In this document: in pieces, positions 1 to 10,432 of the stretch
Layout: the number at the start of each line of letters is the position of its first letter
Numbering within the stretch: the stretch's first letter is position 1
DNA from: Punctularia strigosozonata HHB-11173 SS5
Taxonomy: Eukaryota > Basidiomycota > Agaricomycetes > Corticiales > Punctulariaceae
Reading direction: 5' to 3'
DNA length: 40,203 nt
Assembly: GCF_000264995.1 (NCBI RefSeq)
Contig: NW_006767434.1
Coordinates: 873,188-913,390 of the forward strand
Notes under the pieces: generated by a model
The model's database searches: none
Told to the model about the DNA's origin: nothing
What the model saw: only the letters and a program-made list of their open reading frames with translations
Made by a program: the position numbers and the translations under genes

Positions 1-2
1 CG

Positions 3-119
3 CCACACGCAGACAACGGGCCAGCGGACGCGTTGCGAGGCGTCAAGGCCACGAAGGAGTTGGGGGCGCGCATTGCGCACGACGACGGCCACAACACCGG
101 GGGCGATAGGTATAAATAA
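3..119 (+). CDS. C-terminal end of an unidentified gene, cut by the window edge
   Basis: Reading from base 3 the plus strand is open for 38 codons and stops with TAA at 117–119. Most third positions are G or C (GAC, AAC, GCG, GTC, AAG, GCC, CAC), as in the confident exons of this window, which is why I take it as the tail of a real gene. The visible peptide is small and polar and ends ...GDRYK. No domain can be recognised from this length. It could also be a chance open frame in GC-rich DNA. Confidence 0.4.
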   Translation, partial: PHADNGPADALRGVKATKELGARIAHDDGHNTGGDRYK

Positions 120-864
120 TGCGACTGTATGTACTGAGTAGCCAGCGAATCCTAGCTTCCTTCTCCCCCACTGCGAAAACATACCTCTGAGCCTACAACC
201 CCCCTCTTGCTTCTACATTGTGCCCCCGTCTGCGTCTGCGTCTGCGTCCGCGTCCGCGTCCACCTAGCTTCCTGCGTCAACCCTCTTCGAAACCCCCTGT
301 CTCCCGGCACCGCGATTCCCCTCGCCCGTCGGTCGCGTTTCCGTCATCGGACGCCGACCGGACACGACACCCCTGGTCTCTCGGACCTACCCCGACTCAT
401 CGACCTACAGCACCCTATGAGGAACAATCACTGAGGAGGAGGCTATCATATCCTGTATAGCTCGCTGTCCTTCGGAACCTTTGAGACGTACCACAGCTTT
501 CCGCAGCTCGGCACGTTGACACTTTCGTAGCTGACAGTAATGTCCGACCGTGCTAGCGCTCAACCAGCTTGAGAGATGACTCGAGTTAGGCTTGCAAGGC
601 ATTCCGGGTCCGGCGCACATGACTTTGCGTAGTCGAACTGTGATTCGAGATCACTATCCTGGGATCCAGTAACATCACTCTCAAGCTCGATGAAACCCCG
701 GTGAACCCTATCAGCGAAACGCAGCAGCGTGTTCAAAGATAGCCATCTCTCATGGGCCATTCGCAGATAAACTCTCAAATCCTGTATTGTGTCGTCAGTG
801 CAGGACGGCCACCGCATGCGTCTAAATGTCTAGTAATGTTCGCACAGAAAGACATGGGTAGAGG
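120..864. other. Non-coding stretch between the left-edge gene and BZZ1
   Basis: This holds the presumed 3' region of the left-edge gene and the 3' flank of the minus-strand BZZ1-like gene. It contains a hexamer repeat (228–261). A minus-strand open frame at 560–817 (85 codons) has no recognisable domain and no supporting splice pattern, so I do not call it a gene. Confidence 0.5.
228..261. repeat. GTCTGC/GTCCGC hexamer microsatellite
   Basis: Three GTCTGC units run into GTCCGC units, one transition apart, inside a pyrimidine-rich stretch. The 6-nt period keeps frame in any reading, but no gene is supported across it. Confidence 0.8.
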
Positions 865-3800
865 TCAGACAGGTTGAACCTGGGCACCACAACCAGCATC
901 AGCACGTCTGACATAAAACTTTCAAAGAGCTCGACTCACGTAATTACTCGGGAATATCCCTTTCTTCCCCGCCGAATCAAACCCTGAAGGGGCTATCCTG
1001 AGTTTGTTTCAACGCAGTGTCATGATTTAAACTCACCTTCCCACCATCCATCCGCATAGTTGCGCCCGCCACTAGGCCCATCGCTGAGCCTGATGGTCTC
1101 CCCTTCCCGAAACCCGATCTCATCTCCCCCTTGCGCAGCATAATCATAGATGGCCCGCACTGAACATCTGTCTCAACAACAGCACGCAGCATCAGCAGAA
1201 CACACGCGCACCGTATTCGGCTTGATCTCCAGGTCCTGTAGGCGGTAGTCCGCTCACAGCGCCATCCACGTACTCCACGTACGACGCAGGGACTAGCCCC
1301 TTCCCGCCGCGCCTATCGTCGACTTTCACCCAGCCTGACCCATCGTCCTCTTCCAGAACCTCGACGTCGGTACCCTCCGCCACACTCAGCTCGAACGGCG
1401 AGCTCGCAGTGAAATCGAACTGGACCTTCGCTCTCGGATGCGATTCCTGGATCGTCGACGCCGACTCGGAGTGCAAAAACGAGGATGGCGTCGGCGTCGT
1501 ATCGATAGACGATCCTGAGGGAAAGGATTGTTAGCGATATACTCATGCTACGGGTAAAGAAACTTTGCTCACTCGGGGAGCTTCTGGACGATGTTGATGT
1601 CCTGGCAGTTGCGGTCGAAGCACTGTGATGAAGTTGTCCGCCTGCGTGCGTCCCGCTCGCAAGACCACACGCTGCAGGTACCTACGCACGATCACGTCAC
1701 AGATGATGAGGATCACTCGTAGCAATGTGCGAGAACAGGCAACACTTGCTTTAAGCTCGCACTTCGTGTGCACCGAGATACCGCAGGCTTTGCACGTCTT
1801 GCCTTGTTTGCTAAGGCCCCATATCGATGACTTGCAGTATGCGCATTGGGTAGGGATTGAGAACGACGAGGCTTTGAACGCGTGCGGTTGGTTCGAACCT
1901 TCGTCGCCTAGCAATACGAGTATGCTAATGTGAGTTGACGATCAAGTCCGATTTTATGGGATCATTACCTCCAAGAGCTGCAGATATGGTTTCGATCTCC
2001 GTTCTTAGAACACACTCCGAGTGAGTCAAGAGCGCAAGCTCGTGCTGCGCCTCGAAGTAAGCCTGCACATTCGTGGCCGTCAGCGAACGTGTAGTCCAAA
2101 CGTAAGGCTCAAATACTCGCATCCCAGTCCCGGGCAAGCTCCTCCGGGGATACTTTCTCCTTATGCGCCTCGATACGTTTCTCGTGCAGTGCAATCTCGC
2201 GACCTGACGGCGATCACAGAGGGGTTGAGTGAGCTTCATGTGCACCAGGTTGACACAGGATGTCGTATACGTACGTTTGGCTTCGACAACTGGCATTAGC
2301 TCCTCCAACTTGGCGCGTGATCGGCTCAGCTTGTTCTGCAGGAAGACCTTGGGCGATGGATCCAGGTTGATCCCACCCTGATATTCACAAGAAAGCTGCT
2401 CTCAGCACGCAAGCAGCGCGTTATAATCCAGGACCGCACGAACAGTATCGTAGTGCGTCGAGCATGGCTCAAAGGCCCAGTCTCCAGGCGCCGTGAACGG
2501 GCTGCCAAAAAATCAGCAAAAGCGATCGACAGCGGCCGGAGAAGCTCAGAGAGGCGCGTACCGTATGTTGTAATCGATGAATAGATCTTGGTCTTGGGCC
2601 GGGTTCACCGCAGACAAGACCTCTTGAAACGTCTTCGCGCGAGACTCCAGTGCAGCTGAATGCGTATGGTGCAACAGCTGCGCGCGCCCGAGGATGAGGG
2701 TCAGGCCTGTTACAAGCTGTGTCTGTAGAGTTTCTAGTCCGGCAAGTATGATATGCTATTCTTGCGGAATGTATTTGCGAGACAACTCACGGAATTGCTG
2801 TCCACTAAGTGATCAGATACCCGTTCACGCCAGACGCAGAAGGAATGTTAGACACTTACGTTCTCAACAGCAGGCAAGTCTTCGTCGTAGAACTTGCGCT
2901 TCGCCTTGTTCGCGACGTCGATCGCGACCAGGTACACGCTGCAAAGTTGAGAACCATTGTCAGTATCTGATAACATTCGCGTCCTGCATTGCGAGGCAAG
3001 GGAGAAGGGCTTCGCACCTACTTTTTGGCAATGTTCATGTCGTTCTGCTGCTGCTCGTACTGACGCGCGGCGCGGTCGGCGTGCTTGTCGTCCGAGGCGC
3101 GCTCTTGCTTCTGGCGGTAAGTCTCTACCTCTTCGCACTCTTCATCGTACTGCATATCGGGGTTGGCTTGGGGGATGGGATGAGACGGATCAGGCACACC
3201 TTTTGCTTGCTCTGCAGTGCGTAGCACGGCAAACGAGAGGGATCGCGAGAGAGAGGCCACCAGTTGAGAAAAGTGTTGACGAGCGATAATCAATGCTTGC
3301 GCATACCTTGATCCTGACCAAATACGTCTTCTCCCTTTCGCCAAGCAGCTTGGTGAAGAATAAGATTTGCTACGACCAGACAGTCAATTCTCGTATTCCA
3401 ATAACAATGGAAACGCATGGTGCTTACCTTCTTCTTCAGCTCCTCGTGTCGACGCTCCTCCACCTTCAGCGCCTCCGCCACCTTGATCTGTAGCCCGTCC
3501 GCTAGGTTGATGTGGTCCGCCGCGCTCTCCTCCATGCTCATGAGCAACTGCGCATATGCGCGTTCGAGCGTGCTCTGGCGGATCGTGCTCGAGTCCCAGG
3601 CCTTGGTCGGGTCATCGCCGACGACGAGGGCGGCGATCTTGCGGTTCTTCCGCTCGGCGGCCTTGCGCGAGAGCGCCTGCAGCTTCGCGGCGTACTCGCG
3701 CTCGAGGGCGACGCGTTGGGTGTATATGTCCCGGATCTGTACAAGTTACGTTCGTGAGCTTGAGCTAAGGCAGGATGACGGCCGAGGTTACGTCTGCTAG

Positions 3801-3926
3801 AAGATCTATCTGTGCATCCGACAAAGCTGAGATGCGGTCCACTTGATCCTACGTGGAAGTCAGATCGTTACGCGCACAACGTGTGCAATGCCATACGGGT
3901 AGGTGTGCGCCATATGTCTGCGGCAT
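865..3926 (-). CDS. BZZ1: BZZ1-like F-BAR / C1 / double-SH3 protein
   Basis: Actin-patch adaptor: the F-BAR dimer binds curved plasma membrane at endocytic sites and the SH3 domains recruit WASP/type-I-myosin actin machinery (family knowledge). Nineteen exons, minus strand: 3926–3897, 3848–3792, 3736–3428, 3369–3307, 3211–3200, 3149–3022, 2938–2860, 2797–2791, 2733–2562, 2501–2444, 2377–2275, 2203–2121, 2062–1969, 1907–1750, 1681–1573, 1514–1212, 1159–1037, 983–940, 879–865; 648 aa. F-BAR about 1–270 (LPDQVDRISALSD near the start); C1 zinc finger about 406–456 with the full H/C ligand set; SH3-1 about 513–572 (ARAKVQFDF-type start, GLVPASYVEYV end); SH3-2 about 588–645 (VRAIYDYAAQGGDE, GIFPSNYV). 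This is the domain order of S. pombe Bzz1. Introns at 2063–2120 and 1682–1749 have GC donors. The last exon is the least sure: reading through from 940 would stop at 922. It lies 208 bp downstream of the RSC7-like gene on the same strand. Confidence 0.9.
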
Positions 3927-4134
3927 TTCTACACACTGAGAGTCTGTTGAGCCCTTACGACGACCTCAAGGCTTGTGTCAAGCTGCGCTGTCTCTGAGAT
4001 CTCGGTCGCCGAGAGTCCGAGGCGTTGTCGGGAAGCAGTGCGACGGACACCGCCACAGTCCCAAGCTGAATTAGCGCTGACGTCATATATAGCAATTACA
4101 CTCGAATATATCGCGCATTTTCTGGGTATTTTTG

Positions 4135-4505
4135 TCATCGTACGGACTCGAGGAGCTCCGCGCGCTTGTCGGCATCCGGATCGCGCTCGTCGTCCGTCGG
4201 GAGCTCCATCACGGTGTCTACCCATGCCAGCGCCCACGCGCCGTTCCCGACCTTCGTCCCGCCCAATACCGCCCGCTTCTCCCCCTCGTCCGGGAGCGCT
4301 TCCCACCTGCTCCGCGTCGGCTGCGTATCCGACCGGTCTGCAGAAGATGATGCAGGTCAACTTTTGTCCCAGCGTCAGAAGCGCACACCCCGACTCACAC
4401 AGTACCACACCCGTTTGCGGCTCGTAGATCCCCATCGGCAGCCGATCTTGCCCATACTCGGTCTTCCGCCGCTTCGTCCCTCTCTCGCCCTCACCCTCGC
4501 CTCCT

Positions 4506-4538
<33 letters not shown>

Positions 4539-5891
4539 TTCTCCACATCTCCCAATATCCCGCCCACCGCCTTCAGCCCGTCCGCCCTGAGCCGGCGCCA
4601 CTCCGCGTTCGCGCGCAGCGTCCGCTCAGCCGCGACCCACATCCAGTTCTCCTCCGTCAGGCCCTCGCGGCCGTAGTAACTCTTCTTAACCGCGTTCAGC
4701 GGGCCCTCGCTGAATGGGCCCCATCCGCTCCCACCGAAGAGCGTCGTCGCGCCCCCGGCGCGATACATCCCGCCGCCCGTGCCGCGCGGGCCTTGCGCCG
4801 CTTCGGCGTCGGCCGCCTCCGCCGCCGCCTTCGCGTTCGCGCGCGGATCTGGCAGCTCGCCGACGGGGTCGCCTGCTCGTAGACCCTGCTCGGTGATGCT
4901 TGCCAGCGCCTGGTCCTCGTAGTAGTCGTCTACGACCCATCGGCCGTCTGTTAGCCCGAACGCAAATATCAGCACTGGACATCCTATCAACGGGAGCGAG
5001 AGACGACGGACCTTTGATCATCTTCGCGCCGTGCAGCTTGTACGCGCTTCGCGCGGTGATGAGCGTGACGCTGCGCGTCTTGAGATGCCCACCGAGCTTG
5101 CCCTCGGCAATGAGGTAGTCTTTCTCCGCCTGCGTCGCGTTGAGTTTATACGCCTTCGGGTTCCGTCGAAAGTAGTACAGCGAGTCGCGGAACCCGGATG
5201 TGCGCGCGGCGTCGATTGCGAGCATGTACATTCGGTTGGGGTCGCGGTTTGGCAACCTGAACGTCGCTGCTCGGAATTCTCTCCCTGCGATAAAGACAAC
5301 CCCACCACGTCAGAATCACCGTGCTGTAAAACACAATGCAGGGGGCAGGGGGTAAAACTCACCTCCGAGTAAATTCCCGTGCACGTCTATCTTCGTGTCA
5401 CCTTTCGGGTCGTCTTCGGTTTGAAGCTCATCGCCCTCGATGATATATGCCACACCGTTCACCGTCCTGAACGGCTTGCCTCTCCCCACAGGCTCCTCCG
5501 CCTCCCCACCCGCATCCGGCGCCGGACTCGCCGCCGCCCCTCCCTCCACATTCGACGCGTCCCCGTCCTCCCCCGCCGCCTCGTGGTGCCTTCCGGGCAA
5601 CTTGATCGTGATCCCCTTACCCCTCCCTCTCCCGCGCCCTCTCGACCCGCGGGGCCTGCCCGGTCCACGCTTCACCGGCACCACCGGCGTCTCAGCAACA
5701 AGTTCTGCGTCCGCATCAGACCCGTCGACGTCAATCGCGGGCTCAGACGGCGTTCCCGGGGTGTTGTCGGTTTGCGCGTCTGCAGGCTCTGGGTCGGGTG
5801 TGGGCGTCGCGCTCGGTTGAGCGCTGGGCAATTTGGACGGCCCTGCGGTGCTTCTGCGCGGTCGGATGGTGATCTTGCCCGCCGAAGACAT
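4135..5891 (-). CDS. RSC7: RSC7/SWP82-family chromatin-remodelling subunit
   Basis: Accessory subunit of the RSC/SWI-SNF remodelling complex, acting in the nucleus. Four exons, minus strand: 5891–5363, 5284–5012, 4947–4399, 4337–4135; 517 aa. The N-terminal 176 residues are low-complexity with an AT-hook-like KRGPGRPRGSRGRG basic stretch (about 75–95) that probably contacts DNA. The family core follows: RMYMLAIDAARTSGFRDSLY, KAYKLNATQAEKDYLI, GHLKTRSVTLITARSAYKLH and DGRWVVDDYYED, which match RSC7/Npl6 and SWP82 in order. A (DR)n run is encoded by a hexamer repeat at 4507–4538. The C-terminus (WVDTVMELPTDDERD) is acidic. The start ATG at 5889–5891 is 146 bp from the divergent TAF6 start. I cannot tell the RSC7 from the SWP82 paralogue; basidiomycetes may have only one. 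Confidence 0.88.
4507..4538. repeat. CCCTGT hexamer microsatellite inside RSC7-like exon 3
   Basis: Five tandem CCCTGT units plus a partial one. Read on the minus strand they encode alternating Asp-Arg, followed by Glu/Gly-rich sequence. Slippage would change the protein by whole Asp-Arg pairs without a frameshift. Confidence 0.9.
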
Positions 5892-6037
5892 TGCAGTAGT
5901 ACCAGTATCGTCTAGCCCTTATTGTAGTGTGATATAGGCAAAACTGTGAGACTAGGAGGGATCGAGCGTGGTGAAAGCGAAAGCGAAGCCCAATCGCGTC
6001 ACGGTCTGCGCGCGTCTCGACGCGTCCTCACCTGACC
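5892..6037. promoter_or_regulatory. Divergent promoter between RSC7-like gene and TAF6
   Basis: Only 146 bp separate the two start codons, so both core promoters and 5' leaders must share this interval. I see no clear TATAAA. It is inferred from gene layout alone. Confidence 0.6.
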
Positions 6038-7729
6038 ATGACCTCCTCCTCGTCCAAGCCCAAGGCGCGCTCACAAACGGCCCAGTTCGTGGGCGTCTAC
6101 AAGCCAGACTCCATCAAAGCGAGTCTTTTGATGATCTCAGATATCTCCAACTGACAAGGGCCCACCTAGGATGTTGCAGAGTCGCTCGGGATCACCACCC
6201 TCCCTGACTCTATCGCGTCTATGCTCGCGAGCGATGTCGAATATAGGCTACACCAGGTCATCGAGGTCCGTCTCTCCTTCTGGGCCTCACTGTAGCCTAC
6301 GGGGCTGACGTTATTCTACTAGGAAGCTGCCCGCTTCATGCGCCATGGACGGCGGACGACGCTCACAACGGCCGACATCGACAATGCTCTGCGTGTACTC
6401 AACATCGAGCCCCTCTACGGCCACTCGCCGCACGCGCCGCTGGCCTTTCGCCGTGCACCGCCCGTCTACCTCCCGTCCCAGCCCGGCGCCGCCAACCACC
6501 ACCATGCGCCCTCGCAAGCCCAATCCACCTCCGTCTACTTCGTCGAAGACGAGGAGATCGACTTCGACAACCTCGGCCGCGGCCTTCGCGAGGAGAAGAT
6601 CCAGCTCCCCAAGCCCGTCAGCTGGACCGCGCACTGGCTCGCCGTCGAGGGCGTCCAGCCAGCGATCCCCGAAAACCCGCCGCCGGTGCCCATACCTCGC
6701 GACGCCGCCACCGAGAACGCGACGGACACGAAGCAGCCCGGGCTCCCCTCCGCCGTCGGCCCGCAACCGCAGCTCGTCAAGCAGGTCCTCTCGCGCGAGC
6801 TGCAGCTGTACTACACGCGGCTCACGTCCGCGCTCCTCCCGCCGCTCCAAGGCGAGGCGGAGGCCGCCAAGCGCGCCGCAGCGCTCGCCAGCCTCCGGCA
6901 CGACGCGGGCCTCCAGGCGCTCCTGCCCTACCTCGTACGCTGGGTCGGTGAGGGCGTCGTTGCCGCGCTCAAGGACGGCGCACAAAATGTGCTCGACGGG
7001 CGCGTGCTCGAGGTCCTGCTCGATGTCATTGGCGCACTGCTCGACAACCAGACGCTGTTCGTCGAACCCTATGTGCGCCGTGCTCGTCTTTTCTTTGTTA
7101 CCATCGTGTTTGCTCACATTGTGTATATTAACAGCTCCATCAACTCCTCCCGCCGATCCTCTCCATCCTCCTGCACTCCAGCCTCCCTCCTGCGCTCGCG
7201 AAGCACCTCCGAACCTCCGCCGCCTCTACGCTCTCCCACCTCCTCACGCAGCACTCTACCACCTACCCCTCCCTCTCGCCGCGGATCATGAAGACGCTTC
7301 TCCTCGCGCTCGTCTCGCCGGACAAGGGTGCTGGCACACGCGAGGGTGCGATCCGGGGACTCGTCGGCGTCGGCAAGGAGGCCGTGCGCAAGGGCTTGGT
7401 TGAGGGCGGCGGCGTGCGCGTCGTCGGCGCGGAATGCGCGACGAGTATGGAGGGCTACGAAGCACCAATGGCGGAGGCCGTCATGGTCAGTAACAAGGGC
7501 ATCATACTACCCCATCGCTGTTCGCTATCGCTGACGCTTCTGCCCTACACAGGATGCGCTCAGAGTCCTATCTCCACCTTCGGAGAATCCGGTGCCGGTG
7601 GACCCCACTGACGAACCCTTCGTCGCGCGGATACGAGAAGTCTTCGGCGAGTTCTTCGGCGACAGGTTAATGCAAGACGGGGCGTGGGCGCGTTCGTTGC
7701 TCGAGGGCGGCGAAGTGCTTGCTACTTGA
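6038..7729 (+). CDS. TAF6: TFIID subunit TAF6
   Basis: TAF6 pairs with TAF9 through a histone fold and forms part of the TFIID core in RNA polymerase II initiation; in some fungi it is also shared with SAGA. Five exons: 6038–6118, 6170–6265, 6323–7072, 7135–7485, 7553–7729; 484 aa. The H4-like histone fold lies at about 25–90: DVAESLGITTLPDSIAS, DVEYRLHQVIEEAARFMRH and TTLTTADIDNALRVLNIEPL. The middle contains WTAHWLAVEGVQPAIPENPP, a TAF6 signature, and the C-terminal half is Leu-rich and helical (EPYLHQLLPPILSILL), as expected for the TAF6 HEAT region. Intron 1 (6119–6169) starts with GC rather than GT; splicing it joins PDSIK to DVAESLG, which is the expected family sequence. The start follows an in-frame non-coding leader and gives a normal N-terminal length. 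Divergent from the RSC7-like gene. Confidence 0.95.
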
Positions 7730-8756
7730 CGGATTGCATTGTTTTCCTTCTTCCGTTCCGCACACGGACGCAATTTGGCCTCGTGAGTCTTCGGGGCTCC
7801 TCAAAATCGCGGATTGCACCACCTCATGGCCAGATCCGCATCTCACATTCATGCCATACCACTGCGCTGCCCGTTTGTGGGTGCGGCACACGAGCTGGTA
7901 GAACACTTGCATGAAATACTTGGGACGTCGAAGATGCTGCAGGGTACCGAGTGGTCGTGCGATAGGCGAGGAAACGTTTTGTACAATTATCACAATTGCT
8001 ATACATTGGGAATACGAGCAATAACCTCGAAGAGAATTATTGAGTGAGCCATGACGCTAAAGGATGTCTAGAGCATAGAAGGTTCGACGTCAGTAAACAG
8101 GTTGCACTCGGGACCAAAAACGAAGGAGAGATCAGGCAAGGAATGTTTCGACAGTGAGATTCCTGGAGAAAATTAGAGTAATTTTGCTACATCATGTCGA
8201 TGTGGTTAAAAAGGAGAACTTTGGCTCACCATCAGACAAGACACCGTCAGGAAACACGGCTAGAACGGTTCAAACGTCAAGCTAAACGTCGCCAGCTCTG
8301 CAGTAGGACGTCGTCGAGGACAAGATTTGCTCGCGTCGTTTCGGGGTGATTTGGGCACCTTTCGTAAGCTTCAGTGTTCACGTGCGTACCTCCTTGATTC
8401 TGACTTCCACCTATCTACCTACCCGGTCTGCCAATTGCACTGCCAGGGTTTGCCGCCGTTGATATCCATACGCTTGATCCCGATGCACCCGCAGCTGCCC
8501 GGACGTTGCGGGGCCTTCAGCTGCGGCTGCGCGAGTCGGCGGCCATGCGCTGAACATCGCGTTAAATCCGTGAAGTGACCCATCGAGTGTCGTCGTCGTC
8601 CTCGGGATCTACAACGCTTGTTTGCACACGGACTGGATTGACCGAGGAAGGGAATTGCCGACCAATGGCGACAGCCTCGGCACAGAGTCCGTCTACGTAG
8701 CAGGACGTGGATGCTCGGGAGTGGACTAGTCTCGGTCGAGAATATACACGTTGACG
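7730..8756 (+). other. Gene-free interval downstream of TAF6
   Basis: About 1 kb holding the TAF6 3' region and the upstream region of the FAD monooxygenase gene. Only short overlapping open frames with poor codon bias occur, and none has a family match I can see. I find no repeat or RNA gene here. Confidence 0.5.
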
Positions 8757-8764
8757 TATATAAA
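8757..8764 (+). promoter_or_regulatory. TATA box of the FAD monooxygenase gene
   Basis: TATATAAA, about 130 bp before the ATG at 8895. Downstream, 8826–8881 looks like a 5'-leader intron: donor GTGAGT, a CTAAC branch site and acceptor TAG. Confidence 0.5.
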
Positions 8765-8894
8765 CCACCTTACACTCGTCTGTTCAGGAGATAAACATCA
8801 AACACGGCTTGCGAAAGACACTAACGTGAGTACGTTCATCCCAGAACTTTTGCTATTGAAGGAGCACACTAACACACCTAGACCAGATCGTACG

Positions 8895-10147
8895 ATGTCC
8901 GCATCTTCTGCACCCCATATCCTCATCATCGGAGCAGGCCTCGGTGGCCTTGCTCTCGCCCAAGGTTTCAAAGTCGCCGGGATCCCGTTCACGATCTTCG
9001 AACGCGATCCTTCCGCGACCTTCCGTCATCAGGGGTACCGCATCCGGCACAACCCCGAAGTGCTCATGCGCGGGTTGGTCGACCAGATCCAGTTTGGGAA
9101 GTCTTTCGTCAAATATACCGTCGATCCTTCCTCCCCAGCTCGCGTCACCGCCGACTTCTCCGACGGCACGACCGCCAACGGCACCTTCCTCGTCGGCGCG
9201 GACGGTGTCCGTTCCGCTGTACGCGTCTTTCATCTCCCCGCAGACATCCACGGCCTGGTCGATACCGATGGCCGCTTCATCTACGGAAAGACCCTCTTCT
9301 CGCCTGAGCTCCTTGCGCGCGTGCCCTCCGAAGCAACCCAATGGATGACGGTCCTATCTACCAATCCCCCCAGCCCAGGAGGTCCGCCACGCACTCTCGG
9401 GTTGCAGCCGACCCCGCAGCGGCGCCGGTAATGCTCTTCATGGACATGATCCGCTTTTCGCGCTCCGAGACGCAGCTCGCCGCCCTCGCGCGGGCGGGGC
9501 TCGTGCCCGTGCCCGACTACGTTTACTGGGTGCTCGGCTCGCGCTCGCTCAACGTCCATAAACACCTGCCTTCGTACAATGCGGACGCGTACGATCCCGA
9601 CGCGCTCGACGCCGAGCTCCTCGCGCTCTCGCCGCAAGAAGTGACCGAGCTCACGCTGCGCATCACCTCGGACTGGCACCCGTCTCTTCGTCCCTTCGTG
9701 GAGCTTCAGCTTCCAGGCGCCGCGAGCGCTTTGCGGATCACCAGCGCCGTGCCTGTTCCCCCCGAGCTCTCCACCACAGCGTCGGGCCCTACTCCAGCTG
9801 CGGCTCCCCCGGGCCCCGTTGGTCGTCCGAGTGCGACAGGCTACAACATGAAGCCTTGGTCGTCTTCTCCCTATGTCATCGGCGACGCCATTCACCCAAT
9901 GAGCCCTACCGGTGGCTCTGGCGCGAACACCGCCCTGCGCGACGCCGCTAACCTCCTCAAGGCTCTGACGGATCTATTCGGCGCGGGTAAACATTCTGAT
10001 GAGGCGGGGATTGAGAAGAGAGTGGGCAGGTATGAAGAACAAATGCGAGCGTATGCCGGTGTGGCGATCCAGGAGAGTTACTTCGGCGGCAGAGTCTTCT
10101 TCGCGCAGCCGTCGTGGACGGAGTGCAAGCCCATCTCGGGTCGATGA
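8895..10147 (+). CDS. FAD-dependent monooxygenase (PHBH-like), probably damaged
   Basis: Flavoprotein hydroxylase family (FAD_binding_3 type), which uses NAD(P)H and O2 on aromatic or polyketide-like substrates; the substrate here is unknown. The first open frame (8895–9431) carries the Rossmann GxGxxG motif (IIGAGLGGLALAQG) and the DG motif (FLVGADGVRSAVR). The second (up to 10147, a different frame) carries the flavin/ribityl motif VIGDAIHPMSPTGG followed by GANTALRDAANL. The frames meet at about 9380–9435 only through a one-base shift or a 38-nt intron (9391–9428 region, GT...CAG) with no branch site. GYRIR runs almost directly into LMRGLVDQIQFGK, whereas relatives have some 60–70 residues between these blocks, so an internal deletion is likely. 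An extra Pro/Thr/Ala-rich insert precedes the GD motif. Probably a pseudogene or a sequencing error; TATA box and leader intron are still present. Confidence 0.7.
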
Positions 10148-10432
10148 TCAGGTGCCGGAAGACGCGTCCATAGCATCGACCCAGAGGTGTAATGTGTTCG
10201 TATAGGCATGCAGTTATTTCGAGTATGAATACATGAGTATGCTCGATTTCGACGTGCACGCTCAAGGCCGACGGAGACGGATTGGAGGCACGTGAGGAGA
10301 TAGTGGCGATACGGCTTAGTCAGACTGCACCTCCTGGAGGCGGAGGACCGCGATCTTGTCTCCTCCAACTCTGGTCACGAACCGCTGCTGCCCCTCCTTC
10401 TCCTCTCAGAACTCCCCATTTGACTGCCCAGC

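Noticed and set aside
922-940. Alternative BZZ1 ending NYVSRAL with stop at 922
   Set aside because: TAC is followed by a strong GTGAGT donor, and a 60-nt intron with CTGAT branch and CAG acceptor gives NYVQPV and stop at 865. Both are possible; I prefer the spliced form.
1888-1900. GGTTCGAACC, resembling a tRNA B box
   Set aside because: It lies inside the C1-domain exon (encoding GSNQP), and no A box, acceptor stem or cloverleaf surrounds it.
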